From JAICKN01 sp036489565 (GTDB lineage Bacteria > Acidobacteriota > Terriglobia > Terriglobales > Acidobacteriaceae), in the NCBI GenBank assembly GCA_036489565.1, contig DASXFN010000119.1, positions 20,011-84,010 of the forward strand: a DNA stretch of 64,000 nt. Reading direction: 5' to 3'. Each line of letters opens with the position of its first letter. The stretch's first letter is position 1. Below the pieces are notes generated by a model. The model did no database searches and had not been told where the DNA came from. It was given only the letters and a program-made list of their open reading frames with translations. Positions 35,063-45,009 of the stretch are shown here, piece by piece. A program made the translations under genes and the position numbers.

Positions 35063-36778
35063 ATGTCTCAACGGCTGGGTGATCTCCTTGTCAAAGAGAA
35101 GGTCATCACCTCAGAGCAGTTGCAGCAAGCGACGAAACTCCAGAAGGAGTCGAATTGCCGTCTCGGCTCGGCCCTGGTGAAGCTGGGCTTTCTGACCGAT
35201 GAGGACGTTACCAATTTCCTCTCGCGGCAGTACGGCGTGCCTGCGATCAATCTTTCATATTTTGAAATTGATCAGGCGGTCGTGAAGTTGATTCCGGTGG
35301 AGACTGCCCGGCGTTATCAAATTCTTCCTTTAAGTCGGGTCGGCGCTTCGCTGACCATCGCCATGGTGGACCCAACCAACGTCTTCGCCATGGACGATAT
35401 CAAGTTCATGACCGGCTTCAACATTGAGCCGGTGGTCGCCTCGGAGAGCTCGATCCTGCAAGGCATCGAAACCGCCTACGGAGCCAGCAAGGAAGAAGAA
35501 CTGGAGCAGGTTATGCAGTCCATCAACGACGCCGACGATGCGGACGTTGAACTGCAAGGCGAGCAGGAAGATCTGGCCCTTTCAGAATTGGAAAAGGCCG
35601 CCGACGAAGCTCCGATCGTCAAACTGGTGAATTTAATTTTGACCGACGCGGTCAAGCGTGCCGCCAGCGACATCCACATTGAGCCTTACGAAAAAGAATT
35701 CCGCGTTCGCTTCCGTATTGACGGCATTCTGCAGAGCATCATGTCGCCGCCGTTGAAGCTGAAAGACGCCATCACCTCCCGCATGAAGATCATGGCCAAG
35801 CTGGACATCAGCGAAAAGCGTCTGCCCCAGGACGGCCGCATCATGCTGAAGATGGTGCTTAATGGAAAGAAAAAACAGTTGGATTTTCGCGTAAGTACGC
35901 TACCCACACTTTGGGGCGAAAAGATCGTGCTCCGGTTGTTGGACAAAGAAAATCTGCGCCTGGATATGACTAAGCTCGGTTTCGAGCAGGCATCGCTGGT
36001 GAAATTCGAAAAGGCGATTCTTAAACCTTACGGAATGGTGCTCGTCACCGGGCCGACAGGTTCCGGCAAAACCAATACTTTGTATTCCTCCATCGCCCGC
36101 TTGAACCAACCCGACACCAACATCATGACCGCCGAAGATCCGGTTGAATTTCAGTTGCAGGGCGTCAACCAGGTTCAGATGAAGGAACAGATTGGGTTGA
36201 ACTTCGCGGCTGCGCTGCGTTCGTTTTTGCGGCAAGATCCTAACATCATCCTGGTAGGTGAAATCCGCGATTTTGAAACCGCTGAAATCGCCATAAAGGC
36301 CGCCCTTACAGGCCACTTGGTGCTTTCCACGCTGCACACCAATGGCGCGCCGGAAACCATTACCCGCCTCATGAACATGGGTATTGAACCCTTCCTGGTG
36401 GCGACCTCGGTGCACTTGATCTGCGCGCAAAGACTGATTCGCCGCATTTGCAAGGATTGCTCGGAGGAAATTGAGGTCCCGCAAAAAACATTGATCGCTG
36501 AAGGCTTTACCGCGGAAGAAGCCAAGACGGTAAAGGTTCGCAAGGGCAAAGGCTGCACAACCTGCAATAACACAGGTTACAAGGGACGCTGCGGTCTTTA
36601 TGAAGTTATGGAAGTGGACGACGAAATCAAGGAACTCGTGCTCGTCGGCGCTTCCGCTCTGGAATTAAAAAGGAAAGCGATCGAGCGGGGCATGCTTACT
36701 CTGCGCCGCAGCGGTCTCACGAAAGTTGCGGAAGGGGTCACCACGCTGGAAGAAGTGGCCCGCGAAACTATTCACTAA
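35063..36778 (+). CDS. pilB: Type IV pilus extension ATPase PilB
   Basis: A 571-residue hexameric ATPase that powers pilus assembly. The N-terminal MshEN domain has two RLG...L...Q halves (RLGDLLVKEKVITSEQLQQA and RLGSALVKLGFLTDEDVTNF), the known c-di-GMP binding pattern. Walker A GPTGSGKT is at 330-337, with the Asp box (EDPVEFQL) and His box (LSTLHTNGAPET) after it. Four cysteines (CKDC, then CTTC) form the zinc site. AAGGAGCAAGGT lies before the ATG. It starts a five-gene pil run. Confidence 0.97.
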   Translation: MSQRLGDLLVKEKVITSEQLQQATKLQKESNCRLGSALVKLGFLTDEDVTNFLSRQYGVPAINLSYFEIDQAVVKLIPVETARRYQILPLSRVGASLTIAMVDPTNVFAMDDIKFMTGFNIEPVVASESSILQGIETAYGASKEEELEQVMQSINDADDADVELQGEQEDLALSELEKAADEAPIVKLVNLILTDAVKRAASDIHIEPYEKEFRVRFRIDGILQSIMSPPLKLKDAITSRMKIMAKLDISEKRLPQDGRIMLKMVLNGKKKQLDFRVSTLPTLWGEKIVLRLLDKENLRLDMTKLGFEQASLVKFEKAILKPYGMVLVTGPTGSGKTNTLYSSIARLNQPDTNIMTAEDPVEFQLQGVNQVQMKEQIGLNFAAALRSFLRQDPNIILVGEIRDFETAEIAIKAALTGHLVLSTLHTNGAPETITRLMNMGIEPFLVATSVHLICAQRLIRRICKDCSEEIEVPQKTLIAEGFTAEEAKTVKVRKGKGCTTCNNTGYKGRCGLYEVMEVDDEIKELVLVGASALELKRKAIERGMLTLRRSGLTKVAEGVTTLEEVARETIH

Positions 36779-36802
36779 GTTTGAGGAAGGGAACAAGCAA
36801 AC

Positions 36803-37933
36803 ATGGCGCTCTCGTTAAGCGATTTGTTGAAAAGAATGTTGGAAATGTCAGGCAGCGATTTGCACATCACCACTAATTCGCCGCCGCAGGTGCGCGTGCA
36901 TGGCCACCTCGTGCCTCTTGATCTGCCGCAGATGACGCCCGCGGAGACCAAGCAGCTTGCCTACAGCGTTATGACGGACGCGCAGAAGCACCGCTTCGAA
37001 GAGAGCTTTGAGCTGGATTTCTCCTTCGGGTTAAAGGGACTCGCCCGCTTCCGCGCTAATGTATTCAATCAGCGTGGCGCGACCTCTGCCGTCTTCCGCG
37101 TGATTCCGTTTGAAATTAAGTCCTTTAACCAGCTTGGTCTTCCGGCGGTGATCAGCAAGCTGTGCGACAAACCTCGCGGTCTTGTTCTGGTCACTGGGCC
37201 AACCGGTTCGGGCAAATCCACCACGCTCGCGGCCATGATAGACAAAATCAATTCGGAGCGTCACGACCACATCCTAACGATTGAAGATCCCATTGAATTT
37301 GTCCACATGAATAAGAATTGCGTGGTGAACCAGCGCGAACTTCATGCGGACACCAAAAGCTTTACCGACGCATTGCGCGCCGCGCTTCGTGAAGATCCCG
37401 ATGTCGTACTCATCGGCGAAATGCGCGATTTGGAAACGATTGAGTCGGCCCTGCGAATTGCCGAAACCGGCCACCTTACCTTCGGCACTCTGCACACCAA
37501 CTCTGCTTCGTCCACCATCAACCGTATCATCGACGTTTTTCCGGCCCACCAGCAGCCGCAGATTCGTGCGCAGCTATCCATGGTTCTGGAAGGCATTATG
37601 TGCCAAAGCCTACTGCCCAAAGCGGACGGCAAAGGCCGCGCGATGTGCCTCGAGATTATGGTGCCTAACGCCGCCATCCGCAACCTGATCCGTGAAGACA
37701 AGATCCACCAGATTTATTCCGCCATGCAGTCTGGACAGGAAAAATTTGGCATGCAGACGTTCAATCAGGCGTTGGCCACCGCTTACTTCCACAAGCAAAT
37801 CACGCTGGAGACAGCGATGCTGCGTTCCAGCAATCAGGATGAATTGCAGGAAATGATTAATCGTGGCGCGGGTTTGTTGAACAAGCCGACGGCTGCGGGA
37901 ATGGCAAAAGGTGCAACGCCAGGAAAGCATTGA
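36803..37933 (+). CDS. pilT: Type IV pilus retraction ATPase PilT
   Basis: 376 residues. The family start (LSDLLKRMLEMSGSDLHITTNSPPQVRVHG), Walker A GPTGSGKSTTLAAM, the Asp box ALREDPDVVLIGEMRDLETIE and the retraction motif region (AIRNLIREDKIHQIYSAMQSG) are all present. It depolymerises pili during twitching. It lies 24 bases after pilB. Confidence 0.97.
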   Translation: MALSLSDLLKRMLEMSGSDLHITTNSPPQVRVHGHLVPLDLPQMTPAETKQLAYSVMTDAQKHRFEESFELDFSFGLKGLARFRANVFNQRGATSAVFRVIPFEIKSFNQLGLPAVISKLCDKPRGLVLVTGPTGSGKSTTLAAMIDKINSERHDHILTIEDPIEFVHMNKNCVVNQRELHADTKSFTDALRAALREDPDVVLIGEMRDLETIESALRIAETGHLTFGTLHTNSASSTINRIIDVFPAHQQPQIRAQLSMVLEGIMCQSLLPKADGKGRAMCLEIMVPNAAIRNLIREDKIHQIYSAMQSGQEKFGMQTFNQALATAYFHKQITLETAMLRSSNQDELQEMINRGAGLLNKPTAAGMAKGATPGKH

Positions 37934-38003
37934 GATTAGTAAACCAGTAAATCGCGGCTCGGAAGTTTCGGCCGCGTAGCAAAGTTTCGAGGAGAGGCTT
38001 ACC

Positions 38004-39212
38004 ATGCCAGTTTTTACATTTTCGGGGAAAGACGCTTCTGGTCATAAGGTCAGTGGCGAACGCAATGCAGCCAACAAACAGATGCTCGCGGTCCAACTTC
38101 GCAAGGAGCAAATTACCGCGGGGGCGATTCGCGAAAAAGGCAAGGAGTTTTCCTTGCCAACGTTTGGGACCACCAAAGTAAAAACCAAGGACATTGCCAT
38201 CTTCTTCCGCCAGTTCTCGGTGATGATTGATGCCGGCTTGCCTCTGGTGCAGTGTCTGGAAATTCTGGCGGCCAACCAGGAGAACCCGGCCTTCCAAAAG
38301 ACGCTCACTGGCGTCCGGACAACAGTCGAAGGCGGTGCCACCCTGGCCAACGCCATGCGTCAATTTCCCACTGTCTTTGATGACCTCTCCACCAACATGA
38401 TTGAAGCGGGTGAAACCGGCGGTATTCTTGATCTCATCCTGCAGCGTCTTGCCGGATACGTGGAAAAAGCTGTAAAACTCCGCGCCGCCGTCAAGTCCGC
38501 GTTGATTTACCCAGTTTCGGTCGTCAGTCTCGCATTCCTCATTGTCGGCGCTTTGTTGAAATGGGTTGTGCCCATCTTCGCCAATCTTTTTAGCGGGCTG
38601 GGCGTGGATCTTCCCCTGCCTACGCGCATCGTCATCGGCTTGAGCCATTTCGTCGGGCAGTTCTGGTGGTTCTTTTTCATCGGCATCGGCGGGCTCATGT
38701 ATGGAATGAAACAAATCCGCAAAAATCCAAAAGGAAGATATTACTTTGACGCCACACTCCTGAAGCTGCCCATTATGGGAGCCCTGCTGCGGAAGATTGC
38801 CGTGGCCCGCTTTACCCGTACGCTTGGCACCCTGATCACTTCCGGCGTACCGATTCTTGACGGTTTAAGCATTACCGCTCGCACTTCGGGTAACGCGGTG
38901 CTGGAAGAGGCCTTGATGAAAGTGCGCAAGGCCATCGAAGAAGGCCGCACCATCGTAGACCCACTCAAAGAGTCTGGTGTGTTTCCTAACATGGTGACGC
39001 AGATGATCGGAGTCGGTGAAGCCACCGGCGCCATGGACAACATGTTGCAGAAGATCGCCGACTTTTACGAGGACGAAGTGGACGCCGCCACCAAAGACAT
39101 GCTGGCCATGTTGGAACCGGCCATTATCGGATTGCTGGGCATCATGATTGGCGGCATTGTAATTTCGCTCTATATGCCGTTGTTCGCCATGATCGCAAAA
39201 ATGGCGGGCTAG
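38004..39212 (+). CDS. pilC: Type IV pilus inner-membrane platform protein PilC
   Basis: A 402-residue T2SS-F family protein. Two GspF domains are visible, each with the pattern FxRQFSVMIDAGLPLVQCLE (about 70-90) and FTRTLGTLITSGVPILDGL (about 270-290), and three transmembrane helices. The C-terminus is MPLFAMIAKMAG. It anchors the pilus machine and contacts PilB and PilT. A GAGGAGAGG box precedes the ATG. Confidence 0.97.
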   Translation: MPVFTFSGKDASGHKVSGERNAANKQMLAVQLRKEQITAGAIREKGKEFSLPTFGTTKVKTKDIAIFFRQFSVMIDAGLPLVQCLEILAANQENPAFQKTLTGVRTTVEGGATLANAMRQFPTVFDDLSTNMIEAGETGGILDLILQRLAGYVEKAVKLRAAVKSALIYPVSVVSLAFLIVGALLKWVVPIFANLFSGLGVDLPLPTRIVIGLSHFVGQFWWFFFIGIGGLMYGMKQIRKNPKGRYYFDATLLKLPIMGALLRKIAVARFTRTLGTLITSGVPILDGLSITARTSGNAVLEEALMKVRKAIEEGRTIVDPLKESGVFPNMVTQMIGVGEATGAMDNMLQKIADFYEDEVDAATKDMLAMLEPAIIGLLGIMIGGIVISLYMPLFAMIAKMAG

Positions 39213-39221
39213 TCATTGGAC

Positions 39222-39255
39222 CGCGGTCTGTTCATTTACTTATGGACAGACCGCG
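39222..39255 (+). terminator. Strong hairpin after pilC
   Basis: CGCGGTCTGT / ACAGACCGCG (10 perfect pairs), extendable to 14 pairs with one G-U, around a 6-base loop, 9 bases after the pilC stop. No T-tract follows, so it may stabilise the mRNA end or reduce read-through into pilS rather than act as a classical terminator. Confidence 0.55.
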
Positions 39256-39378
39256 CTAACGCTGAACGGTCCTAAATCATGATTGCCAAGAATGGTGATC
39301 ATCTCAACCGACCGTGCGAGCCTGAGAAAACTTAATCCCGGATGAGGAGTTTGCTCGCTTCGAGCATTACACAAATCC

Positions 39379-41064
39379 ATGCAATCGATGTTCGACGGGC
39401 GTTCGTGGCTATCGTGGCTGGTCAAAGTCCGGATCCTTATCCTCACGCTCGTTTTGGGCATTGAGTTGGCTATCGCACAACTCACGCCCTCCACGTTCTC
39501 CATTAAATTCTTCGTCACGGCCGTCCTGCTCTGGTATGCGATCTCAGCGTTTTACCTTCTTTTGCTCTCCATCTGGGAGCAATACAGACTGCAATCGCTT
39601 CTTCAGGTAATAAGCGACGTTGCGATGGTCACGCTGGTTGTATACGCCACCGGCGGCGCCGACAGTTCTCTGAACTTCCTGTATCCGCTAGTCATAATCG
39701 TCGCCTGTATTTTGTTGCCTCAAATTTGGGCGTATTTGGTGGCTGCGCTAGCGTTCCTTTTGTACGGAGCTGTTCTTGATCTCTCCTACTTTGGCTCGAT
39801 TCCTCCGTCCTCCTCTTCGCACATAGAATTTCGCACTTTGCAGGCCATCATCCTGGTGAATCTTTTCGCTTATTTGGGAGTGGCTTACCTGGCGGGGAGG
39901 TTGTCCAATAAGCTGCGGCAGGTGGACGTTAAATTAAAAGACACCAGTGGCGCGCTGGAAAATCTTCAAGCGCTACATGAAAATATTGTGGAATCCATCA
40001 GCAGTGGCCTTATTACCACGGCGCTCGATGGGCACATTACTCTTGTAAACGGAGCCGCAGCGCGGCTGCTGCAGCGTCCCGCTTCCAGTTTCATTGGGGA
40101 AGGCGTGCAGACGCTTTTTCTCGACATGCTTCCGCTGCCCGGGCCGGTTCCGACCCGTGGCGAAGTACGCTTTGTCGCTGGCAATAACTTCCGGAAGACA
40201 TTCCGCGTGGTGGTCTCTTCGCTTACCATTCCCGAGCGCGGGACCCTCGGCCACGTCTATACCTTTGACGATTTGACGGAAATACGGCGCTTGGAACGCG
40301 AAGTCCGCATACAGGACAAACTGGCCGCCGTCGGAAGGCTGGCCGCCGCCATCGCCCACGAAATCCGCAATCCGCTCACTTCGATCGCGGGTTCGGTCAA
40401 TATGCTCTCCGAAGTCCCGAATTTAAATTCTGAACACCGCCAGCTATTACAAATCGTTACCCGCGAGTCCGAGAGGTTGAACGCCATCATCACCGACTTC
40501 CTCGCTTACTCTCGGAACAAGCAATATCAGTTTGCGGCCGTGGACCTGCTCCCGCTGCTCCAGGACACGCTGACCTTGCTGCAGCATCGTCTGGTGAAAG
40601 AAAACAGCGGAGTCACGGTGAAAAAACACTTTGACGCGCACAGCGCGATCGTGCAGGGTGACGGAGACAAATTGAAACAGGTTTTCTGGAACATCTGTGA
40701 GAACGCGATTCGCGCGATGAAAACTGGAGGCACGTTGACCGTCTCTGTGACGCCCTTCGAAGATGACTGGCAAATCAGCTTTGCGGACACGGGGCCCGGA
40801 ATCAATCCCCAGCTGGCGGAAAAAATCTTTGAGCCCTTTCAATCGCAGTTTGAGGGCGGTACTGGACTTGGGCTGGCCATTGTCTATCAAATCATGCAGG
40901 CGCACGACGGCAAGGTCTGGGCGCGCTCCCGGCCGGGGCAGGGATGTGAATTTGTGCTGCGCCTGCAGCGCGCCACCTCAGAATCAATCACTCTTCCGGG
41001 CAAGCAGTTGTCCGTGCGAAATGACGCGCACGCCATCGCCGTAGCGGGAGGAGCCAATGGGTAA
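39379..41064 (+). CDS. pilS: PilS-like sensor histidine kinase
   Basis: 561 residues. Six membrane helices fill residues 20-180, as in PilS, followed by a PAS domain (about 205-290), HisKA with the phospho-His in AHEIRNPLTSIAG and HATPase with N box FWNICENAIRAM and G box GTGLGLAIVYQIM. PilS reads the level of pilin in the membrane and controls PilR. The stop overlaps the pilR start by 8 bases. No Shine-Dalgarno is close to the ATG. Confidence 0.93.
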   Translation: MQSMFDGRSWLSWLVKVRILILTLVLGIELAIAQLTPSTFSIKFFVTAVLLWYAISAFYLLLLSIWEQYRLQSLLQVISDVAMVTLVVYATGGADSSLNFLYPLVIIVACILLPQIWAYLVAALAFLLYGAVLDLSYFGSIPPSSSSHIEFRTLQAIILVNLFAYLGVAYLAGRLSNKLRQVDVKLKDTSGALENLQALHENIVESISSGLITTALDGHITLVNGAAARLLQRPASSFIGEGVQTLFLDMLPLPGPVPTRGEVRFVAGNNFRKTFRVVVSSLTIPERGTLGHVYTFDDLTEIRRLEREVRIQDKLAAVGRLAAAIAHEIRNPLTSIAGSVNMLSEVPNLNSEHRQLLQIVTRESERLNAIITDFLAYSRNKQYQFAAVDLLPLLQDTLTLLQHRLVKENSGVTVKKHFDAHSAIVQGDGDKLKQVFWNICENAIRAMKTGGTLTVSVTPFEDDWQISFADTGPGINPQLAEKIFEPFQSQFEGGTGLGLAIVYQIMQAHDGKVWARSRPGQGCEFVLRLQRATSESITLPGKQLSVRNDAHAIAVAGGANG

Positions 41065-42451
41065 CATTCTCGTTTGCGATGACGAGCGTTCCATCTGCGA
41101 AATGCTCGATATCGCCCTGCGCCGCGACGGACACAAAGTTGAAACCGTCAACTCCGGCGAAGCGGGCAAAAGAAAACTCGACAGCGCCATTTTCGACGTC
41201 GTCATTACCGACATCAAAATGCCCAACACTAACGGCATTGAAGTACTGCGCTATGCGCACCAGGTATCGCCCGAATCTGCCGTTATCCTGATCACCGCCG
41301 TGGACGACTACGAAGCCGCCATTGAAGCGGTCAAGGCAGGCGGCGCGACCGATTACATTCGAAAATCGCCTGGACTTGTGGATGAAATCAAGCTGGCGAT
41401 CAATCGCGCCCTGGAAAAAATGGCCTTGAGCCGCCAGAACTTCGCCTTCAAGCGCGATGCCGCCAATCGCAATTCACTCGATAACATCGTCGGCTCAAGC
41501 CCGGCGATGGAGAAGCTCAAGCAGACCATACGCACCGTCGCCTCCACCCAGAGCACGGTCTTGATTTATGGCGAAAGCGGCACGGGAAAAGAGCTTGTGG
41601 CCCGCGCAGTCCATATCTGCTCGCCGCGCGCGGCCGAGCCTTTTGTCTCGATCAATTGCGGCGCTTTCCCCGAGACCTTGCTGGAAAGCGAACTTTTCGG
41701 ATACGTGAAAGGCGCTTTCACAGGCGCGAATCAGAACAAGCGCGGCTTGTTTGAAGTTGCGCATCAAGGCACCATCTTCCTGGATGAAATCAGCGAGATG
41801 AGCCTCACCATGCAGGTGAAGCTGCTGCGCGTCTTGCAGGAACGTTACGTGCGCCCCGTGGGAGGCACCAACGAAATCGCCATTGACGTGCGCGTGATCG
41901 CCGCCACCAACCGCGATTTGGACCAGCGTGTCGCGGAAAATACCTTCCGTGAAGATCTCTACTACCGTTTAAGCGTGATCCCGGTTTCCGTTCCACCCCT
42001 GCGCGAGCGCCGCGAGGACATTCCGTTGCTCGTCAATCACTTCCTCAAGAAATACGCGCCCGCGGCGGGAAAGAACATTTCTAAAGTCGATCCCGGCTCC
42101 CTCCATTCTCTGAACGGCTACGAATGGCCAGGCAACGTGCGGCAGTTGGAAAATACTATTGAACGCGCGGTCGCGCTGGAAATGGGAGAGGAGTTGCAAG
42201 TCGAGCTTCCTGTTGAGCGTGCGAAAGCCAAGGCCGCCGCTGCGGGCGTGGGAACCTCATCCGGCGCTTCATTTTCCAGTATCGGCGTTCCTCCCGAGGG
42301 CGTAGACATGGAGAAGTACGTTGCCGACATCGAGAAGGGACTCCTGGAATCTGCTCTCAGCCAGTCGAACGGCGTGCAGACACGCGCGGCGGAGATGCTA
42401 AAAATCTCCTACCGCTCGTTTCGGCACCTCGCAAAGAAATACGAGCTATAG
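41057..42451 (+). CDS. pilR: PilR-like sigma-54 response regulator
   Basis: 464 residues. Receiver domain with Asp in FDVVITDIKMPN, AAA+ domain with Walker A YGESGTGKE, intact GAFTGA loop at about 219-224, Walker B GTIFLDEISEMS, R-finger region and a Fis-type helix-turn-helix (TRAAEMLKISYRSFRHLAKKY). It activates sigma-54 promoters, typically pilA. No pilin gene is in the window. An Ala/Lys-rich linker with several glycines separates the AAA+ and DNA-binding parts. Confidence 0.95.
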   Translation: MGNILVCDDERSICEMLDIALRRDGHKVETVNSGEAGKRKLDSAIFDVVITDIKMPNTNGIEVLRYAHQVSPESAVILITAVDDYEAAIEAVKAGGATDYIRKSPGLVDEIKLAINRALEKMALSRQNFAFKRDAANRNSLDNIVGSSPAMEKLKQTIRTVASTQSTVLIYGESGTGKELVARAVHICSPRAAEPFVSINCGAFPETLLESELFGYVKGAFTGANQNKRGLFEVAHQGTIFLDEISEMSLTMQVKLLRVLQERYVRPVGGTNEIAIDVRVIAATNRDLDQRVAENTFREDLYYRLSVIPVSVPPLRERREDIPLLVNHFLKKYAPAAGKNISKVDPGSLHSLNGYEWPGNVRQLENTIERAVALEMGEELQVELPVERAKAKAAAAGVGTSSGASFSSIGVPPEGVDMEKYVADIEKGLLESALSQSNGVQTRAAEMLKISYRSFRHLAKKYEL

Positions 42452-42463
42452 AATTATCGGCCC

Positions 42464-43858
42464 TCATTCCCCGGAATTTTCCAATCCGACATTTGCGTCG
42501 CTCAATCGTTGCGTGTTTGGAGCATCCTGGTTTGCTGAACCCGTCGCTCTTGATCTCAGTAATGGAACCAACGCCGCAAAAACGACAACAGGAACCAAAG
42601 GATTAGTCGCAACTGGGAGATTCCAATATTTCAAGGATAATTTGTCGCTCCACAAATAAAAGCACAAAACTAGCAGAAAACTCGTCGCGAATGGCCAAAG
42701 GACTACAAGCCAAGAACCCAAAACCAAAGATCGAGCAAGTCGTCTTGCTTTTTGAATTGTGTTGGACTCTTTAAAAAATAGTAAATAGGCAGGAAGCAAC
42801 AGTACCTCGGTATGCGGGGCCACGCTCGGCACCACGACATCAGTAAATGTCAGAACTAAAAGCACAGCCGAAAAAAATCTTTTTGAATTGCTGTCCTCTT
42901 CTCGTATTTTCCAGACATAACGCGAAACTATGCACGCCATGAACAATATGGCCAACATGCCTCCTCGGTTGCCCAACAAAACTAGAATGCCTGCGCGTCC
43001 ATGCGTGTAGCGAAGGTACGGGCCTAGTCCGGCGATAAATTCCGCGAACCAGCCGGGGAGTAATACCTGACTGGCGGCGCACAGCACTCCTGTAAATCCC
43101 ATGAACGAATAAATCACGAGCTTTCTGGATTGCCATTTCGAAAAAGCCCAAACAAATGTCCAGCAGATTAAAAAAAACGAAAGCTGCGGCTTAATTGTTG
43201 AAAGAGCAAATAACGCTCCGGAGAGAAGGAGCTTATCACGCGCGATACACCAGAGAGCGGTTGCAATAAAAAATGCCACAACGATGCTCAATTGCTGGAG
43301 AAACAGTCCCGATATATAGGGAAGACTAGCGATCACCAGTATTAGTACTGATGTTTTTTGAAGCCGATCGATATCTATTCCAATGAGCTTGAACCATACC
43401 AACACAGTGACAATTGCAGATGCTGGAAGAACGAAGATGAATATCAATTTGGCAACTGAAAATGGAACATAAACTACGGGGGCAAGCAAAAACACTATGT
43501 AAAGCGGATATGCAAATCGCTGCTCGTCCACTACGTAAGAATTCTCTGACCCAATCGGTCGTCCATAATAACCCTGTTGTATTTCTTGTGTAACCGTTTG
43601 ACTATATGGATCACGCTTATGCAACAGCAATTCACGGGAACCCAACCAGCGGGGATAAAGATCGGAAAAATTGCGCGCGGCGAAACCGAGGCTATCTAGT
43701 TTACGTTCTACCATATGACTTCTATGGCGGCAATTAATCCACATTGACACTGACATCATGATTGCCAGCGCGAGCATAGTAAGGCCTTTTATCGCCGAGC
43801 TTTTTTCGACAGAAGCGATCTTCATGGCATGTGAGCTTTTTTGCATGGGGGTACACAA
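42464..43858 (-). CDS. GT87-like integral membrane glycosyltransferase
   Basis: A 464-residue polytopic protein with about ten hydrophobic helices. The periplasmic loop after helix 1 reads SDLYPRWLGSRELLLHKRDPYS, the pattern of the GT87/DUF2029 family (polyprenyl-phosphate mannose-dependent mannosyltransferases), with acidic residues near the membrane. The likely role is adding sugars to a lipid-linked glycan. Later methionines (codons 5 and 12) are alternative starts. Codon use is more AT-rich than that of its neighbours, which may mean transfer. It is convergent to pilR. Confidence 0.78.
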   Translation of the reverse strand: MCTPMQKSSHAMKIASVEKSSAIKGLTMLALAIMMSVSMWINCRHRSHMVERKLDSLGFAARNFSDLYPRWLGSRELLLHKRDPYSQTVTQEIQQGYYGRPIGSENSYVVDEQRFAYPLYIVFLLAPVVYVPFSVAKLIFIFVLPASAIVTVLVWFKLIGIDIDRLQKTSVLILVIASLPYISGLFLQQLSIVVAFFIATALWCIARDKLLLSGALFALSTIKPQLSFFLICWTFVWAFSKWQSRKLVIYSFMGFTGVLCAASQVLLPGWFAEFIAGLGPYLRYTHGRAGILVLLGNRGGMLAILFMACIVSRYVWKIREEDSNSKRFFSAVLLVLTFTDVVVPSVAPHTEVLLLPAYLLFFKESNTIQKARRLARSLVLGSWLVVLWPFATSFLLVLCFYLWSDKLSLKYWNLPVATNPLVPVVVFAALVPLLRSRATGSANQDAPNTQRLSDANVGLENSGE

Positions 43859-43938
43859 TGTATCTTAGGCGCGGAAGCAATTGAGTAAGAAAATGTAAGA
43901 TTAGGGTCAGGTTATTGCATCCAGTATCATAGATCCAC

Positions 43939-44175
43939 ATGCCCTACATGGTCCGCTACTTCTGGAATGCAACCCGAGGCCATCGTTTCACGCCCTGGCG
44001 CAGCCCCTACCTGCTGTGGCGGATTGAAACCTATTGCGGCGTCAAAATGACGCAAATTGGTTTTCTGGAATTTTGGGAGTTTCTCTGGCGCGAGCGCGGG
44101 AATTTGTGGAGATTTGCGAAGTGGACGTCGGAGATGGACCGTTACGTCCATCCCAAACCGAAAAATTCCAAATAG
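43939..44175 (+). CDS. Small conserved hypothetical protein
   Basis: A 78-residue Trp/Arg-rich protein (MPYMVRYFWNATRGHRFTPW, then LWRIETYCGVKM and EFLWRERGNLWRFAKWT). I recognise no domain. The composition is unlike random frames and similar short Trp-rich proteins occur in Acidobacteriota, so it is probably real. It ends 3 bases before the convergent SAM-hydrolase gene ends. Confidence 0.65.
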   Translation: MPYMVRYFWNATRGHRFTPWRSPYLLWRIETYCGVKMTQIGFLEFWEFLWRERGNLWRFAKWTSEMDRYVHPKPKNSK

Positions 44176-44178
44176 TAT

Positions 44179-45009
44179 TTATTTGCCGTTTCCTGCTGCC
44201 GCCGCGCCGTTCAATAAAATGCTGACTTCGGTCCCCTTGGCTGTTCCGACAATCTGCGCCGCCGGTGCGCGGTTGGCGGCGATTTCCAGGTAGCCCATGC
44301 TGTTCAGGATCGCGAAGACCTCTCCCGGCTCGCCTTCCGCGTATGACGTTTTTATGTCGGTGATCTCATGCTTGCCAATCACGATTTTGAATGGAGAAGG
44401 ATTGTCGCCAAACAGCATCGGTGCATCCTGCGGGGTGATATTGGTAATAAGGTTGCCAAAGCGGTCCGCCTTCAGCACCACGCCTTTCAGCGTCTGCTGG
44501 TCCACCGGCTTGGGCTTGGGCGCGTTGAATTTCACGTAGTCGGTAATCTCTTCGCCGAACTTTTCCGAGTCCACGCCCTTGGAAAGATAAGCGGACACCG
44601 GAGCGAAGATGTCGCGTCCGTGGAAAGTATTGCTGATGGGCTGAAGGAAATAGTGTTGTGCGCTCACGTGGCGCACATGCACGCGTTCCTCGCGCCCGTA
44701 AATAAGCGAAAGCACGCCATTGTCAGGGGCCACGAAGTGATGGCGCTCCGTGCTCAGAATAATAGGCCGCCGCGCCGTCCCCACTCCCGGATCCACGACA
44801 ACCAGATGCACCGTGCTGGCAGGGAAGTAGGAATAGGCTTGCGAGATGGCCAGCGCGCCATCCAGCACATCAAATGGCTGCACGGAATGGGAAATATCTA
44901 TAATTTCGGCTTCCGGATTGATCTCCAGAATGACGCCCTTGATCGTGCCTACAAAATGATCGCTGATGCCAAAATCAGTGGTCAGCGTAACAATGGATCG
45001 ATGAGCCAC
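44179..45009 (-). CDS. SAM hydroxide adenosyltransferase (DUF62 family)
   Basis: A 276-residue enzyme that hydrolyses S-adenosylmethionine to adenosine and methionine; relatives are the fluorinase and chlorinase. The N-terminal TLTTDFGISDHFVG carries the catalytic Asp, VVDPGVGTARRP and FVAPDNGVLSLI bind the nucleoside, and NTFHGRDIFAPVSAYL follows. The C-terminal barrel starts at LKGVVLKADRFGNLITNI. The ribose-binding Asp/Arg set looks intact. The physiological purpose in bacteria is uncertain. Confidence 0.92.
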   Translation of the reverse strand: MAHRSIVTLTTDFGISDHFVGTIKGVILEINPEAEIIDISHSVQPFDVLDGALAISQAYSYFPASTVHLVVVDPGVGTARRPIILSTERHHFVAPDNGVLSLIYGREERVHVRHVSAQHYFLQPISNTFHGRDIFAPVSAYLSKGVDSEKFGEEITDYVKFNAPKPKPVDQQTLKGVVLKADRFGNLITNITPQDAPMLFGDNPSPFKIVIGKHEITDIKTSYAEGEPGEVFAILNSMGYLEIAANRAPAAQIVGTAKGTEVSILLNGAAAAGNGK

